A DNA stretch of 64,000 bases from Nostoc sp. 'Peltigera membranacea cyanobiont' N6 (GCF_002949735.1 NZ_CP026681.1:7408501-7472500), one strand, 5' to 3'; counted from the first letter of the stretch, positions 46,408 through 56,179 are shown. A program made the numbers and translations. The notes: a model not told the origin generated them from the letters alone.

Positions 46408-48830
46408 ACTGTTTGCACCACATATTTAGTCAAAAAAGTTAGAATTAAATCTTCATCAAATTGCCTTGCTAGTTGCCGTAGTTCATTAGCAAATGGCGTG
46501 AAGGTTATGTCTGTTTCCTCAAGTTGATCGGCCCACTTGAGAATGGCATTAAAGTTACCTTTAGTGGCTAAGGTGACTATTTCTTGTAACACTTGGGGGG
46601 AAGGAGGGGTTAATTGAGCAGTTACTATTATTGCTTCCTTAGCTTTTTCCCCATCCGGCTGAGATTGCCTGTAAATCCATACCAAATTTAAGTATTGTTC
46701 TAGTTGATGCAATAATTCATCTAATTGTATGGGTTTGGTTAAGAAAGCGTTACCTCCAGCTTGCAGGCTGCGATTTTGGTCGGCTTCAAAGACACTAGCG
46801 GAAGAAACAATAATGAATACATCTTTAATTTCTGGAGTCTGACGGAGGTGTTTAATTAATTCAAACCCATCCATTTCTGGCATCAGCAAATCTGTGATGA
46901 TTAAGTCTGGCTTGAGGGCGATCGCTTTTTCTAAACCTTCTTTACCGTTGCTGGCTTCAACTACATCAAAACCCAGTGGTTGCAGTAAGTTTGTAATCAC
47001 TGTGCGATTCTCCCAGCGATCGTCAACCATCAGGATGGTGTAGGCGCTACCCTCAAAGCCAATGATTTGTTTCTCTGATGAAGCGATCGCAGATTGTACC
47101 CAGTCAATCGCTTCGGGAATCTCCAACTCAAACCAGAAGCTACTCCCCTGACCAATCTGACTCTGAACATGGATATCGCTATCCATCATCTCTACTAACT
47201 GCCGAGTAATCGCTAAACCCAGACCAGTGCCTTCAGCTTGGCGCTTTTTCTCACCTACTTGTTCAAATGGCAAGAAAATTTTGCTCAATTCTGCGGGAGT
47301 TATACCAATTCCCGTATCTTCTACAATAAAGCGAAGGCGATGTTTCAGTGTCTGTCCATCACTGGGAGGTCGATTGATTACTTCAATATTGAAAGTAACC
47401 TGACCTTCATCTGTAAATTTGATGGCATTTCCCAGCAGATTTAATAGTACTTGACGTAATCTTTTGACATCAATATGAACCCCTATAGGCAAGTCAATCG
47501 CGGGTTTATAGACAAACAAAATGCCCTTTTCTTTTGCCCGAATGTGGCATATTTCGACAATTCCTTGGAGAAAGGAGGGTAAATGCACATCATAAGGATG
47601 CAGTTCTAGCTTTTTCGCTTCAATTTTGGAGAGATCCAAAATATCATTAATTAAAGTCAACAGATGAGAGCCGCATTGTTCAATAATATTGACGTGATAT
47701 TGCTCTTGATTCGGTAAAGCTGGAGAACGCAGCAAAATTTGGGCACAACCGAGAATGCCATTTAAAGGTGTTCGCAGTTCATGACTCATGTTGGCTAAAA
47801 ATTCACTTTTAGCGTGGTTGGCTGTATCCGCCGCAGTTTTAGATTTTTTTAGTTCGCGTTGTTCAAATGCTTGCACTTGCCACAAGACAGTAATCATCGT
47901 GACTGTTAGTCCACCGACAATTAAGGCGATCGCATCGAGGAATTGCAATCGAGATTCGATATTTTGGCGGGGAATCACCAAAGCTACAGACCAATTAGCG
48001 GCTTGCAACGGCAGATAAGCTACATACTTTTTAGTGCCGTCAATTTCCATTAACTCAATTCCCTGTTGTTTGTTTACCATCCTCTGGGCGATCGCATTTA
48101 AATTGCGATCGCTCATTTTCAGCAGGCTGGGTGCAGGTTTTTCTAGGGTTGACATCAACGCTGAGTTAGGATGAGCGATCGCTTGTCCTTGAGAATTGAG
48201 CGCAAAAGCATAGCTGTTCGTACCGTATTCCAGGGAGTTAACAACCTCTGTAATGCGATCGACTCTCACATTACCCTGGAAGGCCCCGATCGGCGAACTA
48301 CTGTTAGCAGAGTTTGACCAAATCGGGGTAGAGATCGCAATTAAAGGAATTCCTGTAGAACGGCTAATAAAGGGATCGGAAATGTTGCTCTTTCCCGCAA
48401 TTGCCTTTTTAAAGTAGTCTCGATCCCGAATATTTTTATTTGATCGACCAACTTTTGTATTGGAATATGAAGCATCAGGGTTAGCTATTTGGAAAAGGAA
48501 AAATTCATTTATCCGCTTGACTTCTCCTTTTAAATACGGTTCTGCCACAGGCCAGTTTAAGGAGCGTACAGTTGAAGTATTAGCCAGGGTTTGTACCTCC
48601 ACTTGGCGAACATGTAGCCACTCTTCAATTTCAGCAACCCCTCTCTTTACCTCTAAAAAAGCACTCTGTCTCAAATCTTTTAGCATCATATTTCTAGCGG
48701 CTTGATAGCTGAAATAAGCCGAAATGCTAACTACAAGGGTAGTGCCGCCAAGAATAAATCGAATCAGTAAATTTCGCGAGGGATGATTTCCTCTGTTAGC
48801 TACAGATCCGCTGGAGTTTGCTCGTATCAA
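46404..48830 (-). CDS. Membrane hybrid histidine kinase with dCache-type sensor
   Basis: 808 residues. One membrane helix at about 24-43, a periplasmic Cache-like sensor (about 50-290, with the DRDYFKKAIAGKSNISDPFI pattern of Cache domains), a second membrane helix at about 300-322, a linker, HisKA with the acceptor in NMSHELRTPLNGILGCAQIL, HATPase (NLLGNAIKFTDEGQV, GTGLGLAITRQLVEM) and a receiver with Asp in LIITDLLMPEMDGFE. Cache domains bind small ligands such as amino or organic acids. A C-terminal tail of about 85 residues may be an HPt-like helix bundle but lacks a clear histidine motif. Confidence 0.94.
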   Translation of the reverse strand: MIRANSSGSVANRGNHPSRNLLIRFILGGTTLVVSISAYFSYQAARNMMLKDLRQSAFLEVKRGVAEIEEWLHVRQVEVQTLANTSTVRSLNWPVAEPYLKGEVKRINEFFLFQIANPDASYSNTKVGRSNKNIRDRDYFKKAIAGKSNISDPFISRSTGIPLIAISTPIWSNSANSSSPIGAFQGNVRVDRITEVVNSLEYGTNSYAFALNSQGQAIAHPNSALMSTLEKPAPSLLKMSDRNLNAIAQRMVNKQQGIELMEIDGTKKYVAYLPLQAANWSVALVIPRQNIESRLQFLDAIALIVGGLTVTMITVLWQVQAFEQRELKKSKTAADTANHAKSEFLANMSHELRTPLNGILGCAQILLRSPALPNQEQYHVNIIEQCGSHLLTLINDILDLSKIEAKKLELHPYDVHLPSFLQGIVEICHIRAKEKGILFVYKPAIDLPIGVHIDVKRLRQVLLNLLGNAIKFTDEGQVTFNIEVINRPPSDGQTLKHRLRFIVEDTGIGITPAELSKIFLPFEQVGEKKRQAEGTGLGLAITRQLVEMMDSDIHVQSQIGQGSSFWFELEIPEAIDWVQSAIASSEKQIIGFEGSAYTILMVDDRWENRTVITNLLQPLGFDVVEASNGKEGLEKAIALKPDLIITDLLMPEMDGFELIKHLRQTPEIKDVFIIVSSASVFEADQNRSLQAGGNAFLTKPIQLDELLHQLEQYLNLVWIYRQSQPDGEKAKEAIIVTAQLTPPSPQVLQEIVTLATKGNFNAILKWADQLEETDITFTPFANELRQLARQFDEDLILTFLTKYVVQTV

Positions 48831-49153
48831 GGGTTAACTCCTTAATCGCATAGTTCGGTAAGAAAAGATTCTAGGTTATCTTTAGATTGCCCAAGAAATT
48901 ACCGATGCTCACAGCTTTTGGTAAAATAAACAATAAATTTATAGGAATGCCACGAATTATAAGTTTTTATCTCAAGATATGATTTAAAATCAACTAAAGT
49001 TCCAATTATTCCTTCGGATTAAGTGTTGGTAACAATTCGTAATTACGAATTACGAATTACGAATTGTGTTAGCGTTACGCGAAGGAGTCCGCGTACCCCT
49101 ACGGGGAAGCAAGCTACGAGACGCGATGCGTAGAGAGCATCATTAAGAATTAT
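48831..49153. repeat. Intergenic region with heptamer repeat and dispersed repeat
   Basis: The interval holds an ACGAATT heptamer repeat at 49034-49066 (also forming AATTCGTAATTACGAATT) and a Nostoc-type dispersed repeat at 49066-49140 (CGCGAAGGAGTCCGCGTACC, CTACGAGACGCGATGCGTAG). It lies between two minus-strand genes, downstream of the kinase/TPR gene. Confidence 0.75.
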
Positions 49154-51283
49154 TTATGGTGTTGGGGACGGTGGATTAGTAGAATTAGGGACTGGGATAA
49201 TTGGCACGATTATAGGCTTTGGTTTCTCGGATTGTAGTTGAATCTGGGCTTGATTGCGCCCGTCTACTGCTTGTTGGTAATTAGGCTTGTATTTTATTGC
49301 TCGATCGTAAGACGCGATCGCATCTTGAAACCGTTTTAAATTTAAGAGGGCATTACCTCTGCTATACCAGCTTTCAGAATGGTCTGGTTTATAACGAACT
49401 GCTTTATTATAAGATGCGATCGCATCTTCGTATTTTTGCAAAATGTATTGTGAGTTCCCCAGGTTATACCAGAGTTGATAGTTTCTTGGCTGAAGTGTTG
49501 CGGCCTTATTATAAGCTTTTACTGCTTCTTCATAGCGTTGATTTTGATGCAGCGACCAGCCCAAATTATACCATCCTTGATAGTTACTAGGATTGTATTT
49601 AATTACTTGATTAAAAGATTCAATAGCATCTGGATAACGTCGTAAATTTAGTAGAGTATTACCTCTCGAAAACCAGGCTTGATAATAATTTGATTTGTAT
49701 TGTACTGCTTTATCATAAGCTGCAAATGCATCTTGGTAGCGTTGCAGATTAACTAACACATTTCCTAAATTATACCAAGCTTGGTCGTAGTCTGGTTTTA
49801 AATCAACGACTTTTTGGTAGGCTGCGATCGCTTCTTCATATCGGTTAGAATTCTGTAAAGCTAATCCTTTTTTATACCAAGCTTCATAATTATCTGATTT
49901 TAATTCAATCGCTTTTTCATAAGCTTTAATTGCTTGGTCATATTGGTTTAGGTTACTAAAAGCTTCACCCTTAGCATTCCAGACTTCCGAACTTTCATTA
50001 TTTAATTGTAGGGCTTTGTCAAAAGATGCGATCGCTTCTTGATATCGCTGTAGATTTGCCAATACAAAGCCCCGTCCACTCCAAGCTTCAAAATAATCTG
50101 GCTTAATTTGAATTGCTTTATCATACGCAACTAGCGCTTCTTTAGATTTTTTTAATTTATACAGCGTTTTGCCTTGACCATTCCAACCTTGAGCATAATC
50201 TGGTCTAATATTAACAGCCTTTTCATATACTTCTAATGCGTCTTGATAGCGTTGCAAATCAAAAAGTGTATTTCCTTGCTTGGATAATTCTATAGCGTTA
50301 TTTGAATTAATATAATTCAAAATAGATATTGATGCTATTCCACTTACTGCGACTAAAAATATTGTTAGTAAAACTTTACCTAAAATCCCTTTTTTAAATT
50401 GAGGTTTAGTTATATTTTTGGCTGGAGAAATAGGAGTTAACGCTATTGTTTCAGCCGGTGGTAGTATTAACTCTTTCAGCCCTTGTAATGCTATCGTTGC
50501 TGAAGGATAGCGTTGTCGAAAGTCGTAACACACCATTTTATCTAAGAATTGAGCGAATTCTGGCGTTACCGTGGCTTTATCGCGCCAGATAATTTCATTC
50601 GTCTCAGCATCTTTTACTATTTCCTCTGGTGATAATCCGGTGAGAGCTTGAATAGCAATTATTCCCGTAGCATAGATATCACTGCTTAATTTTGGCGTAC
50701 CATGAGCTTGTTCCCCAGGAATATATCCAGGCGTACCTATAGCAACAGTACCTTTAGCTGAACCTTCGGGAGTAATCACTTGGGTAGTAATTTGTTTAAC
50801 CGCACCAAAATCAATTAAGATTAATTTGCCATCTGGGTGTCGTCTGAGGATATTTCGGGGATTAACATCACGGTGAATTACATTCTGTCGATGGACAAAT
50901 TCTAGAATTGTCAAAAGTTCTTGTAAAAGTGAAATTACTTGCTCTTGACTGAGGGTTTTACCTGGTATTATTTCTTGACTCAGGTCATGACCTTCGATTA
51001 ATTCCTGTACGAGATAAAATTCGGCATTTTCCTCAAAATAAGCTAAAAGTTGAGGAATGCGATCGTGAGTTCCTAATTTATATAGAACTTGTGCTTCTGT
51101 ATCAAATAAACGCCTAGCCGTCTCCAAAGTTACAGGATCGTTTGCCTGCGGTTTGAGTTTCTTGACGACACATTGAGGCGAACCAGGTAATTGAGTATCA
51201 TAAGCAACAAAGGTTTCACCAAAACCCCCTCCTCCCAAGTTACTAATAATTTGGTATCTTCCAACAAGTGTGTTTCCTAGCAT
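49154..51283 (-). CDS. Serine/threonine protein kinase with ten TPR repeats
   Basis: 709 residues. The kinase domain (about 9-275) has the Gly loop LGGGGFGETFVAYD, VVKKLK, the loop HRDVNPRNIL and LIDFGAVKQ. The Lys expected four residues after HRD (HRDxKP) is Asn, so catalysis may be altered. A membrane helix at about 298-320 precedes ten 34-residue TPR repeats (about 330-680), the consensus being YxxAWYxxGxxLxxLxRYxEAIxxYdkAi. The tail is Pro-rich (PIIVPIIPVPNSTNPPSPTP). The TPRs probably project outside the cytoplasm, so the kinase may respond to an external partner. It is common in Nostoc. Start at 51283 gives the family N-terminus MLGNTLVGRYQI. Confidence 0.92.
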   Translation of the reverse strand: MLGNTLVGRYQIISNLGGGGFGETFVAYDTQLPGSPQCVVKKLKPQANDPVTLETARRLFDTEAQVLYKLGTHDRIPQLLAYFEENAEFYLVQELIEGHDLSQEIIPGKTLSQEQVISLLQELLTILEFVHRQNVIHRDVNPRNILRRHPDGKLILIDFGAVKQITTQVITPEGSAKGTVAIGTPGYIPGEQAHGTPKLSSDIYATGIIAIQALTGLSPEEIVKDAETNEIIWRDKATVTPEFAQFLDKMVCYDFRQRYPSATIALQGLKELILPPAETIALTPISPAKNITKPQFKKGILGKVLLTIFLVAVSGIASISILNYINSNNAIELSKQGNTLFDLQRYQDALEVYEKAVNIRPDYAQGWNGQGKTLYKLKKSKEALVAYDKAIQIKPDYFEAWSGRGFVLANLQRYQEAIASFDKALQLNNESSEVWNAKGEAFSNLNQYDQAIKAYEKAIELKSDNYEAWYKKGLALQNSNRYEEAIAAYQKVVDLKPDYDQAWYNLGNVLVNLQRYQDAFAAYDKAVQYKSNYYQAWFSRGNTLLNLRRYPDAIESFNQVIKYNPSNYQGWYNLGWSLHQNQRYEEAVKAYNKAATLQPRNYQLWYNLGNSQYILQKYEDAIASYNKAVRYKPDHSESWYSRGNALLNLKRFQDAIASYDRAIKYKPNYQQAVDGRNQAQIQLQSEKPKPIIVPIIPVPNSTNPPSPTP

Positions 51284-51373
51284 CTCGTTTGCCTAGTTAA
51301 GTGCGATGCGATCTGATTTCAATCTTGCCACAGGTTAAGGGTTATAGGGAGAATAGGGTAGCCAGAGGAAGAA

Positions 51374-51401
51374 TAACTAATGACTAATGACCAATGACAA
51401 A
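51374..51401. repeat. Heptamer tandem repeat upstream of the rhomboid-like gene
   Basis: Four 7-bp units of the TGACTAA/TGACCAA/TGACAAA type, the same family as at 5394. It ends six bases before the ATG at 51407, so it sits where a ribosome binding site is expected. Confidence 0.8.
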
Positions 51402-51406
51402 TTTAT

Positions 51407-52105
51407 ATGATTCCTATTAGTGATAATATTCGTTGTTGGAATAAGCCGATTATTACTTATTGGTTAATTGGCATTAATATTGCCGTATTTTTATGGGAAC
51501 TCCAACTAGAATTTAGTGAGACATTGGGGTATTTTGTCAATAGTTGGGGTGTGATTCCAGCCCAGATTAGTGCAGCAATTACAAATGCTCTCTTTTTCAA
51601 CTCTGCTGCTTGGATAATTGTAATTTGGCGGGCATGTTCGTTAATTTTTGGAATATTTCTACACGGCAGTTTTAGTCAAATATTGGGAAATATGCTATTT
51701 CTGTGGGTTTTTGGCAAGACTGTAGAAAATATTCTGGGACGTAGATGCTATCTCGGATTTTATCTGGCAACTGGTATTATAACAGAAGTTTTACAAATTC
51801 TGGCTGAACCAAGTTTGACAGTACCATTAATTGGGGCAAATGGTGCGATCGCAGCTATTTTAGGGGCTTATGTTATGAAGTTTCCTAAAGCTAAAATTGA
51901 CAGTATTTTGCCGTTAATTATTGTGTATCTTCCGATCGAACTTCCAGCCTTTTTCTATATATTTTGGTGGTTTGTGCAACAATTATTTTATGGTATTGGC
52001 AGTTTAAATATTCCTCCCGTTGGCGTAAATCAATCGGGTGTTATTTTTTGGGGACAGGTTTTAGGTTTAGGGATTGGTGCGGCCTTCATGCGATTGAAAA
52101 GATGA
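51407..52105 (+). CDS. Rhomboid-family membrane protein lacking catalytic residues
   Basis: 232 residues with six to seven hydrophobic segments in rhomboid order (ITYWLIGINIAVFLWELQL at the start). The region FLHGSFSQILGNMLFLWVFG is the second-helix H...N signature, but the His before LGN is Gln. The active-site GxSG motif is GANG (Asn145), and the final His region reads FWGQVLGLG instead of a His-containing helix. Both the Ser and His of the protease dyad are therefore missing, so this is best read as a rhomboid pseudoprotease. It could bind substrates without cutting them. No operon partner; a 7-bp tandem repeat stands just upstream. Confidence 0.82.
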   Translation: MIPISDNIRCWNKPIITYWLIGINIAVFLWELQLEFSETLGYFVNSWGVIPAQISAAITNALFFNSAAWIIVIWRACSLIFGIFLHGSFSQILGNMLFLWVFGKTVENILGRRCYLGFYLATGIITEVLQILAEPSLTVPLIGANGAIAAILGAYVMKFPKAKIDSILPLIIVYLPIELPAFFYIFWWFVQQLFYGIGSLNIPPVGVNQSGVIFWGQVLGLGIGAAFMRLKR

Positions 52106-52178
52106 TTTATTCAGGTATGGGTAGCGACTGAATCGACTTTCAAGCAGATAAATAAGAGTGTAATTGTCTGTTCTCTCG

Positions 52179-52270
52179 ACACGCAGGTAGCAAAATAATC
52201 AAATTTAAATTGCTATAATCCTTGATTTTTATAGCCTTTTAGAGAATTAAACACCCGTACCCTTTTTAAG
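52179..52270. repeat. Diverged copy of the element near the window start
   Basis: CACGCAGGTAGCAAAATAAT to ACCCTTTTTAAGCGG aligns with CACGCTGGTAACAAAACAAT to ...TTTTTAAGGGGG at 198-288 with point changes and short indels. No intact open frame is seen. Confidence 0.55.
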
Positions 52271-52379
52271 CGGAGAATCGGAATCAAAGTCTCTCAATTT
52301 ATCGGGGGATTTAGAGGAATTTATAACTTTTGATCCCCGTAAGAGAACTTTTCAGACATCCTCTCAACTGCTTCTCTTC

Positions 52380-52763
52380 TTACCGCATAATTGGACTGCC
52401 ATGATGATGAACTAAATACCACTTTCCACCAAGGAAGTGAAATATATTTGTAGCTGTTGATTGTGCTTCAAGTCTTCTCCCTCCAACTACTTGGAACACA
52501 TTTTCCCTCAGCACAACATAAGCAATATTATCACTTAATTCTGTAGCAATTATATCTGTGTTGATTTCGATATAAGCGGTGTTTTTAAATATCTGTTCCC
52601 AAGAGGTGCGAATCTCCTTCCAACCTCGCAGTATATTACTTCCAGGATGAATACAAAAACTACCAGTTCCTTGTGACCATACTGTACTCATTATCTCAAT
52701 GTCTTTTCTTTCAAAAGCTCGATAAAAAGCTGCATTAGCCGCTAAGACTTCATCCTTCGTCAT
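52380..52763 (-). CDS. SnoaL/NTF2-like domain protein
   Basis: 127-residue single-domain protein with the nuclear transport factor 2/SnoaL fold: NAAFYRAFERKDIEIMSTVW, SQGTGSFCIHPGSNILRGWK, EIRTSWEQIF and the closing WYLVHHHGSPI. Such proteins serve as small enzymes or ligand-binding domains; the function of this one is unknown. It stands alone on the minus strand. Confidence 0.88.
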   Translation of the reverse strand: MTKDEVLAANAAFYRAFERKDIEIMSTVWSQGTGSFCIHPGSNILRGWKEIRTSWEQIFKNTAYIEINTDIIATELSDNIAYVVLRENVFQVVGGRRLEAQSTATNIFHFLGGKWYLVHHHGSPIMR

Positions 52764-53424
52764 AGGTAATCAAATATTAAAAGTTAGGAGTTAAGTAACT
52801 CGGCGTAGCTATATTAAGAAATTTAAATGTAGGGTGCATTGTCGCGCAGCGCAACTCACTGCTAACAATTCCAGGTGCGTTAGCCTACGGTATGACACAC
52901 CCTACTGATAATTTATCTTTCTTTATATACATTGAACTTTTATCGCCGATTTACTTATGAGTTGCTAAATTATAACTCTCAAATTTGACAAATTAGTAAT
53001 TCCCAATGCCTCATACCCAAAGCCCGAAGCTAAATGTCATGAAAATTTGACATGGCTGCTATTGAGCAATAGCAGCCTAGCAAACAATGTGATGAAACCA
53101 TGACAACACGATCCCGAAAAGGCTTATAAATTCGTAACACAGGCAGAAAACCTATTGAAACCCCTTGATCCCTAGATATGCTTAGTGGTTAATATTGACT
53201 TAACAAACACAACTTCTCCGATCCCAAAGAAATGCTAATTTTGGCAGAACCAGGAATTGGTTGGAAGTTACCTCAATTTAAAAACAGATTAAAAAACTTA
53301 AAACTGGGCAAAACCAGGAGTCAGGAATAAGAAATTCATCTGGATGTGGATGACATTTTACATAGCATTCTTTAACCAGGGGAAATCATTTACCGCTTAC
53401 ACTACTGGAGGCCAAATAAATTAA
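52764..53424. other. 661-bp intergenic region with a palindromic repeat
   Basis: A repeat with TGTAGGGTGC/ACACCCTAC arms covers about 52828-52907 and is the same broad family as the MITE interior. No gene is seen in the rest. A possible ribosome binding site (TGGAGG at 53405-53410) stands 14 nt before the DUF4912 ATG; this is rather far for a normal site. Confidence 0.6.
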
Positions 53425-54690
53425 ATGGCAAAAGAACGCCCGCCACTAGAAGAGATGACCTTACGCCAACTACGAAGAGTTGCTAGCGAATATAGCATCT
53501 CTCGCTATAGCCGAATGCGTAAATCACAATTACTGGCATCAATTTTAGAAGTTCAGCGCAGCAAAACTTCGCTCAGTCCATCTCGTTCATTGGAGGCACA
53601 GGAAACCGTGGAAGCAGCTAAGTTTGAATTAGGTCAAGAAGATCGTACAGGTGGATCTCTGGCTGATGTTGATGAAGGACTTGCAGATTTGCCCTCTGGC
53701 TATGGTGAAAGCCGGATTGTCCTTTTACCGCGCGATCCTCAATGGGCTTACACTTACTGGGATATTCCCAACGAACATAAAGAGGAACTGCGCCGCCAAG
53801 GGGGACAACAACTCGCACTACGGATTTATGATGTCACCGACATCGATACCGAATACCAAAGCCCCCACAGCATTCAAGAATATCCAGCTGATGAACTAGC
53901 TAGAGAATGGTATTTACCAGTTCCAGTTAGCGATCGCGATTATGCTATTGATATCGGCTATCGTGCTGCTGATGGTCGCTGGTTAGTACTAGCTCGTTCT
54001 ACTAGAGTACATATTCCTCCCGTCTATCCTTCTGACTGGATTGAAGATGTCTTCATCACTGTCAACTTTGAAGAAGATTTGCGTGCTAAGACTCAGTACG
54101 AACTAGTTCCCCCCGCTAAGAAGATTGCAGCTACAGCTACAGCTACCGCGAATGGTAGTAATGCTGTGAATGCCAATGGCAACCCCATCTACGACCAAAT
54201 CTTTGGTTTAGCCGAATCTGTCGAAGCGCTACGGGTTGCTGGTTCTATCTTCGGTTCGCAACACCAAGTAGCAAGTCCAGAACAAGCCCTTAGCTCTTAC
54301 ATTTTCCCATCTGGTGTGGGTATGTGGGCAGTTCCCACCGGGTCTGGCTTAACAGCCTCCGGTGCCGGAATGTCGGGTGTTGGCTTCTCGGCTTCCGCCG
54401 TGCCAGTGCGTCCGCGCCAGTTCTGGTTAATTGCCGATGCTGAATTGATAGTTTACGGTGCAACCGAACCCGACGCTACCGTAACCATTGGCGGTCGTCC
54501 AATTCAGCTAAATCCAGATGGGACATTCCGCTTCCAGATGTCCTTCCAAGATGGTTTAATTGACTATCCAATTTTGGCTGTAGCTGCTGATGGCGAGCAA
54601 ACCCGGTCAATTCAGATGAAATTTAACCGTGAGACACCATCTCGAAATACTAACACCAAAGAAGAAGCTGTTGTAGAATGGTTCTCTTAA
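53425..54690 (+). CDS. DUF4912 protein with N-terminal Rho_N/SAP-like domain
   Basis: 421 residues. Residues 8-45 (EMTLRQLRRVASEYSISRYS, RMRKSQLLASIL) are a Rho_N/SAP-like helix-extended-helix domain that usually binds nucleic acid. The middle DUF4912 part contains GESRIVLLPRDPQWAYTYWD and the beta-rich AIDIGYRAADGRWLVLARS. The C-terminus has a repeated beta motif (FWLIADAELIVYGATEPDAT) and a Gly/Ala/Ser-rich linker. Function is not known; the family is broadly cyanobacterial. It ends with a strong terminator. Confidence 0.85.
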   Translation: MAKERPPLEEMTLRQLRRVASEYSISRYSRMRKSQLLASILEVQRSKTSLSPSRSLEAQETVEAAKFELGQEDRTGGSLADVDEGLADLPSGYGESRIVLLPRDPQWAYTYWDIPNEHKEELRRQGGQQLALRIYDVTDIDTEYQSPHSIQEYPADELAREWYLPVPVSDRDYAIDIGYRAADGRWLVLARSTRVHIPPVYPSDWIEDVFITVNFEEDLRAKTQYELVPPAKKIAATATATANGSNAVNANGNPIYDQIFGLAESVEALRVAGSIFGSQHQVASPEQALSSYIFPSGVGMWAVPTGSGLTASGAGMSGVGFSASAVPVRPRQFWLIADAELIVYGATEPDATVTIGGRPIQLNPDGTFRFQMSFQDGLIDYPILAVAADGEQTRSIQMKFNRETPSRNTNTKEEAVVEWFS

Positions 54691-54736
54691 GTTTTGGTTA
54701 TCAAATTAACTCCAAACTGAAATTTTAAATTATTCC

Positions 54737-54767
54737 CCGCTATAGTAATTCTGTAGCGGTTTTTTTT
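54737..54767 (+). terminator. Rho-independent terminator after the DUF4912 gene
   Basis: CCGCTATAG pairs with CTGTAGCGG around a short loop, followed by eight T. It ends 7 bases before the ATG of the next gene, so the upstream transcript is stopped just before it. Confidence 0.85.
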
Positions 54768-54774
54768 GTATTAT

Positions 54775-55701
54775 ATGTCAACAAAAAAATTATTTTTGTT
54801 ATTTATCTTGATAATTGGTACAGGCTTGTTATCAGGTTGTCAAGAGATTGAAGCAAATTCAGTCCCTAAAGCATCTAAAACTTGCCCTGGCAAAGATGCT
54901 AAATTCAGTATTGATTTTTTTAAAACCAATAATCAAGGTAAAAAAAATCTCAGAGGTATTAACAATGTAATTATTTTTAATCCCAAATCAGCAGAACTAG
55001 ATTTCAAAGTGAATGTTGGTCTATCTCATAAACTCTACGCCAAAGACGCTAAAGGTAAACTCCGTAAAGAATACATCCCAAAACAGTTTCATGAACTCAT
55101 TGGTGATGAAAATGCCAAACTAAATGGACAACTACCAATTGCCGCAATTAATGCCGACTATATAGGTACTGATAATAAACCACAAGGCTTAAATATTTCT
55201 CGTGGCGTAGAGTATTCAGGAATATTTAAAAATAAGCGTTCTTCCTTTGGAATATCAGGAGGTACACCCAACCAGCGACAAGCCACTATCCAAACTGGTA
55301 GAAGAAAAAGCGATATTCTCAATTACAATTTAGTGGGTGGTAATGGCAGGTTCTATCGTCAGGGTAAGTTTAAAGATATTTGTCAAGATTTGGGAGAATT
55401 TGCTTGTAAAAATGCTACCAATCGCTCTCTGGCAGCGATTACCGATGGAGGCTATGTAATCTTAATAGTTAATGACTTGAAAGCTAATTCTGATATTGAA
55501 TCATCTCAACTTAATCAAGAGTTACTGCCAGATATGTTTGATAATGTCCTAGAAGGCATTGCTAGCAATAACTGTTTAGGTAAAATTCAAGAAGGAATTT
55601 TATTTGATGGAGGTATGTCTCCAGGATTGTATTATAACCAGAAAACTTATGTAGAAAATCTTGGGCCAATTGGTTCTGTTTTTTTGATTTACAAAAAATA
55701 A
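54775..55701 (+). CDS. Lipoprotein with phosphodiester-glycosidase-like domain
   Basis: About 308 residues. Signal peptide and lipobox LLSGC at about residues 17-21 mark it as a lipid-anchored periplasmic or outer protein. The body resembles the NAGPA/phosphodiester glycosidase family: LPIAAINADYIGTDNKPQGL, SLAAITDGGYVILIVNDLKA and ILFDGGMSPGLYYNQ, where the Asp/Gly-Gly pattern of the active site lies. Substrate unknown. The frame begins at TTG 54766 but the ATG at 54775 follows the terminator by 7 bases and gives the normal signal peptide. Its own promoter must lie within the end of the upstream gene or the leader. Confidence 0.8.
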   Translation: MSTKKLFLLFILIIGTGLLSGCQEIEANSVPKASKTCPGKDAKFSIDFFKTNNQGKKNLRGINNVIIFNPKSAELDFKVNVGLSHKLYAKDAKGKLRKEYIPKQFHELIGDENAKLNGQLPIAAINADYIGTDNKPQGLNISRGVEYSGIFKNKRSSFGISGGTPNQRQATIQTGRRKSDILNYNLVGGNGRFYRQGKFKDICQDLGEFACKNATNRSLAAITDGGYVILIVNDLKANSDIESSQLNQELLPDMFDNVLEGIASNNCLGKIQEGILFDGGMSPGLYYNQKTYVENLGPIGSVFLIYKK

Positions 55702-55713
55702 AATAGCTGATGA

Positions 55714-56070
55714 CTATTTGAATTTTTGCAACCTCTCAAGCTTGTTTGGATTTACCCAACGATTGACAAATTCGTGGTTATGTTTGTATACCTTAATTTG
55801 CACTTGCTTAGAACTTAACTGGACTACTTCGGCAGGAATTCTTTGGATATCTTTAGAATCTGCACGAGACTTGTAAAGCCAAATTACTTTTTGCCCTACT
55901 TGAAAGTAGTCAGAATTGCTAGTTAAAGAAGGTGCTTTTTCTGCCCAAGAGGGGAAAGCAACTGCTAAATTAATTAAAAGTATTAAGACCACTAGAGTGA
56001 TTTGTAAAAGTTTTACGTTCGTTGCACTTGTCTTGGGTCTGCTGGGGCAGTCAATTTGCCGATCTAACAT
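55714..56070 (-). CDS. Secreted or anchored protein with SH3-like domain, hypothetical
   Basis: 118 residues. A hydrophobic segment (LLQITLVVLILLINLAVAF) at about 20-40 ends near FPSWAEKA, fitting either a signal peptide or an anchor. The rest (VGQKVIWLYKSRADSKDIQR, IPAEVVQLSSKQVQIKVY, NRWVNPNKLERL) has the strand pattern of a small SH3-like domain. Convergent with the glycosidase-like lipoprotein gene, 12 bp apart. I do not recognise its family. Confidence 0.65.
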   Translation of the reverse strand: MLDRQIDCPSRPKTSATNVKLLQITLVVLILLINLAVAFPSWAEKAPSLTSNSDYFQVGQKVIWLYKSRADSKDIQRIPAEVVQLSSKQVQIKVYKHNHEFVNRWVNPNKLERLQKFK

Positions 56071-56179
56071 TTAACTATTCTCCTTCTTTGTTTTATCAAG
56101 GTTAAAAGGTAGGTACACTAAAACTACTTTAGAAGATGTCTGAGAGGATGTTTTAAAAGTATTTAGCTGTGATTTTAGG

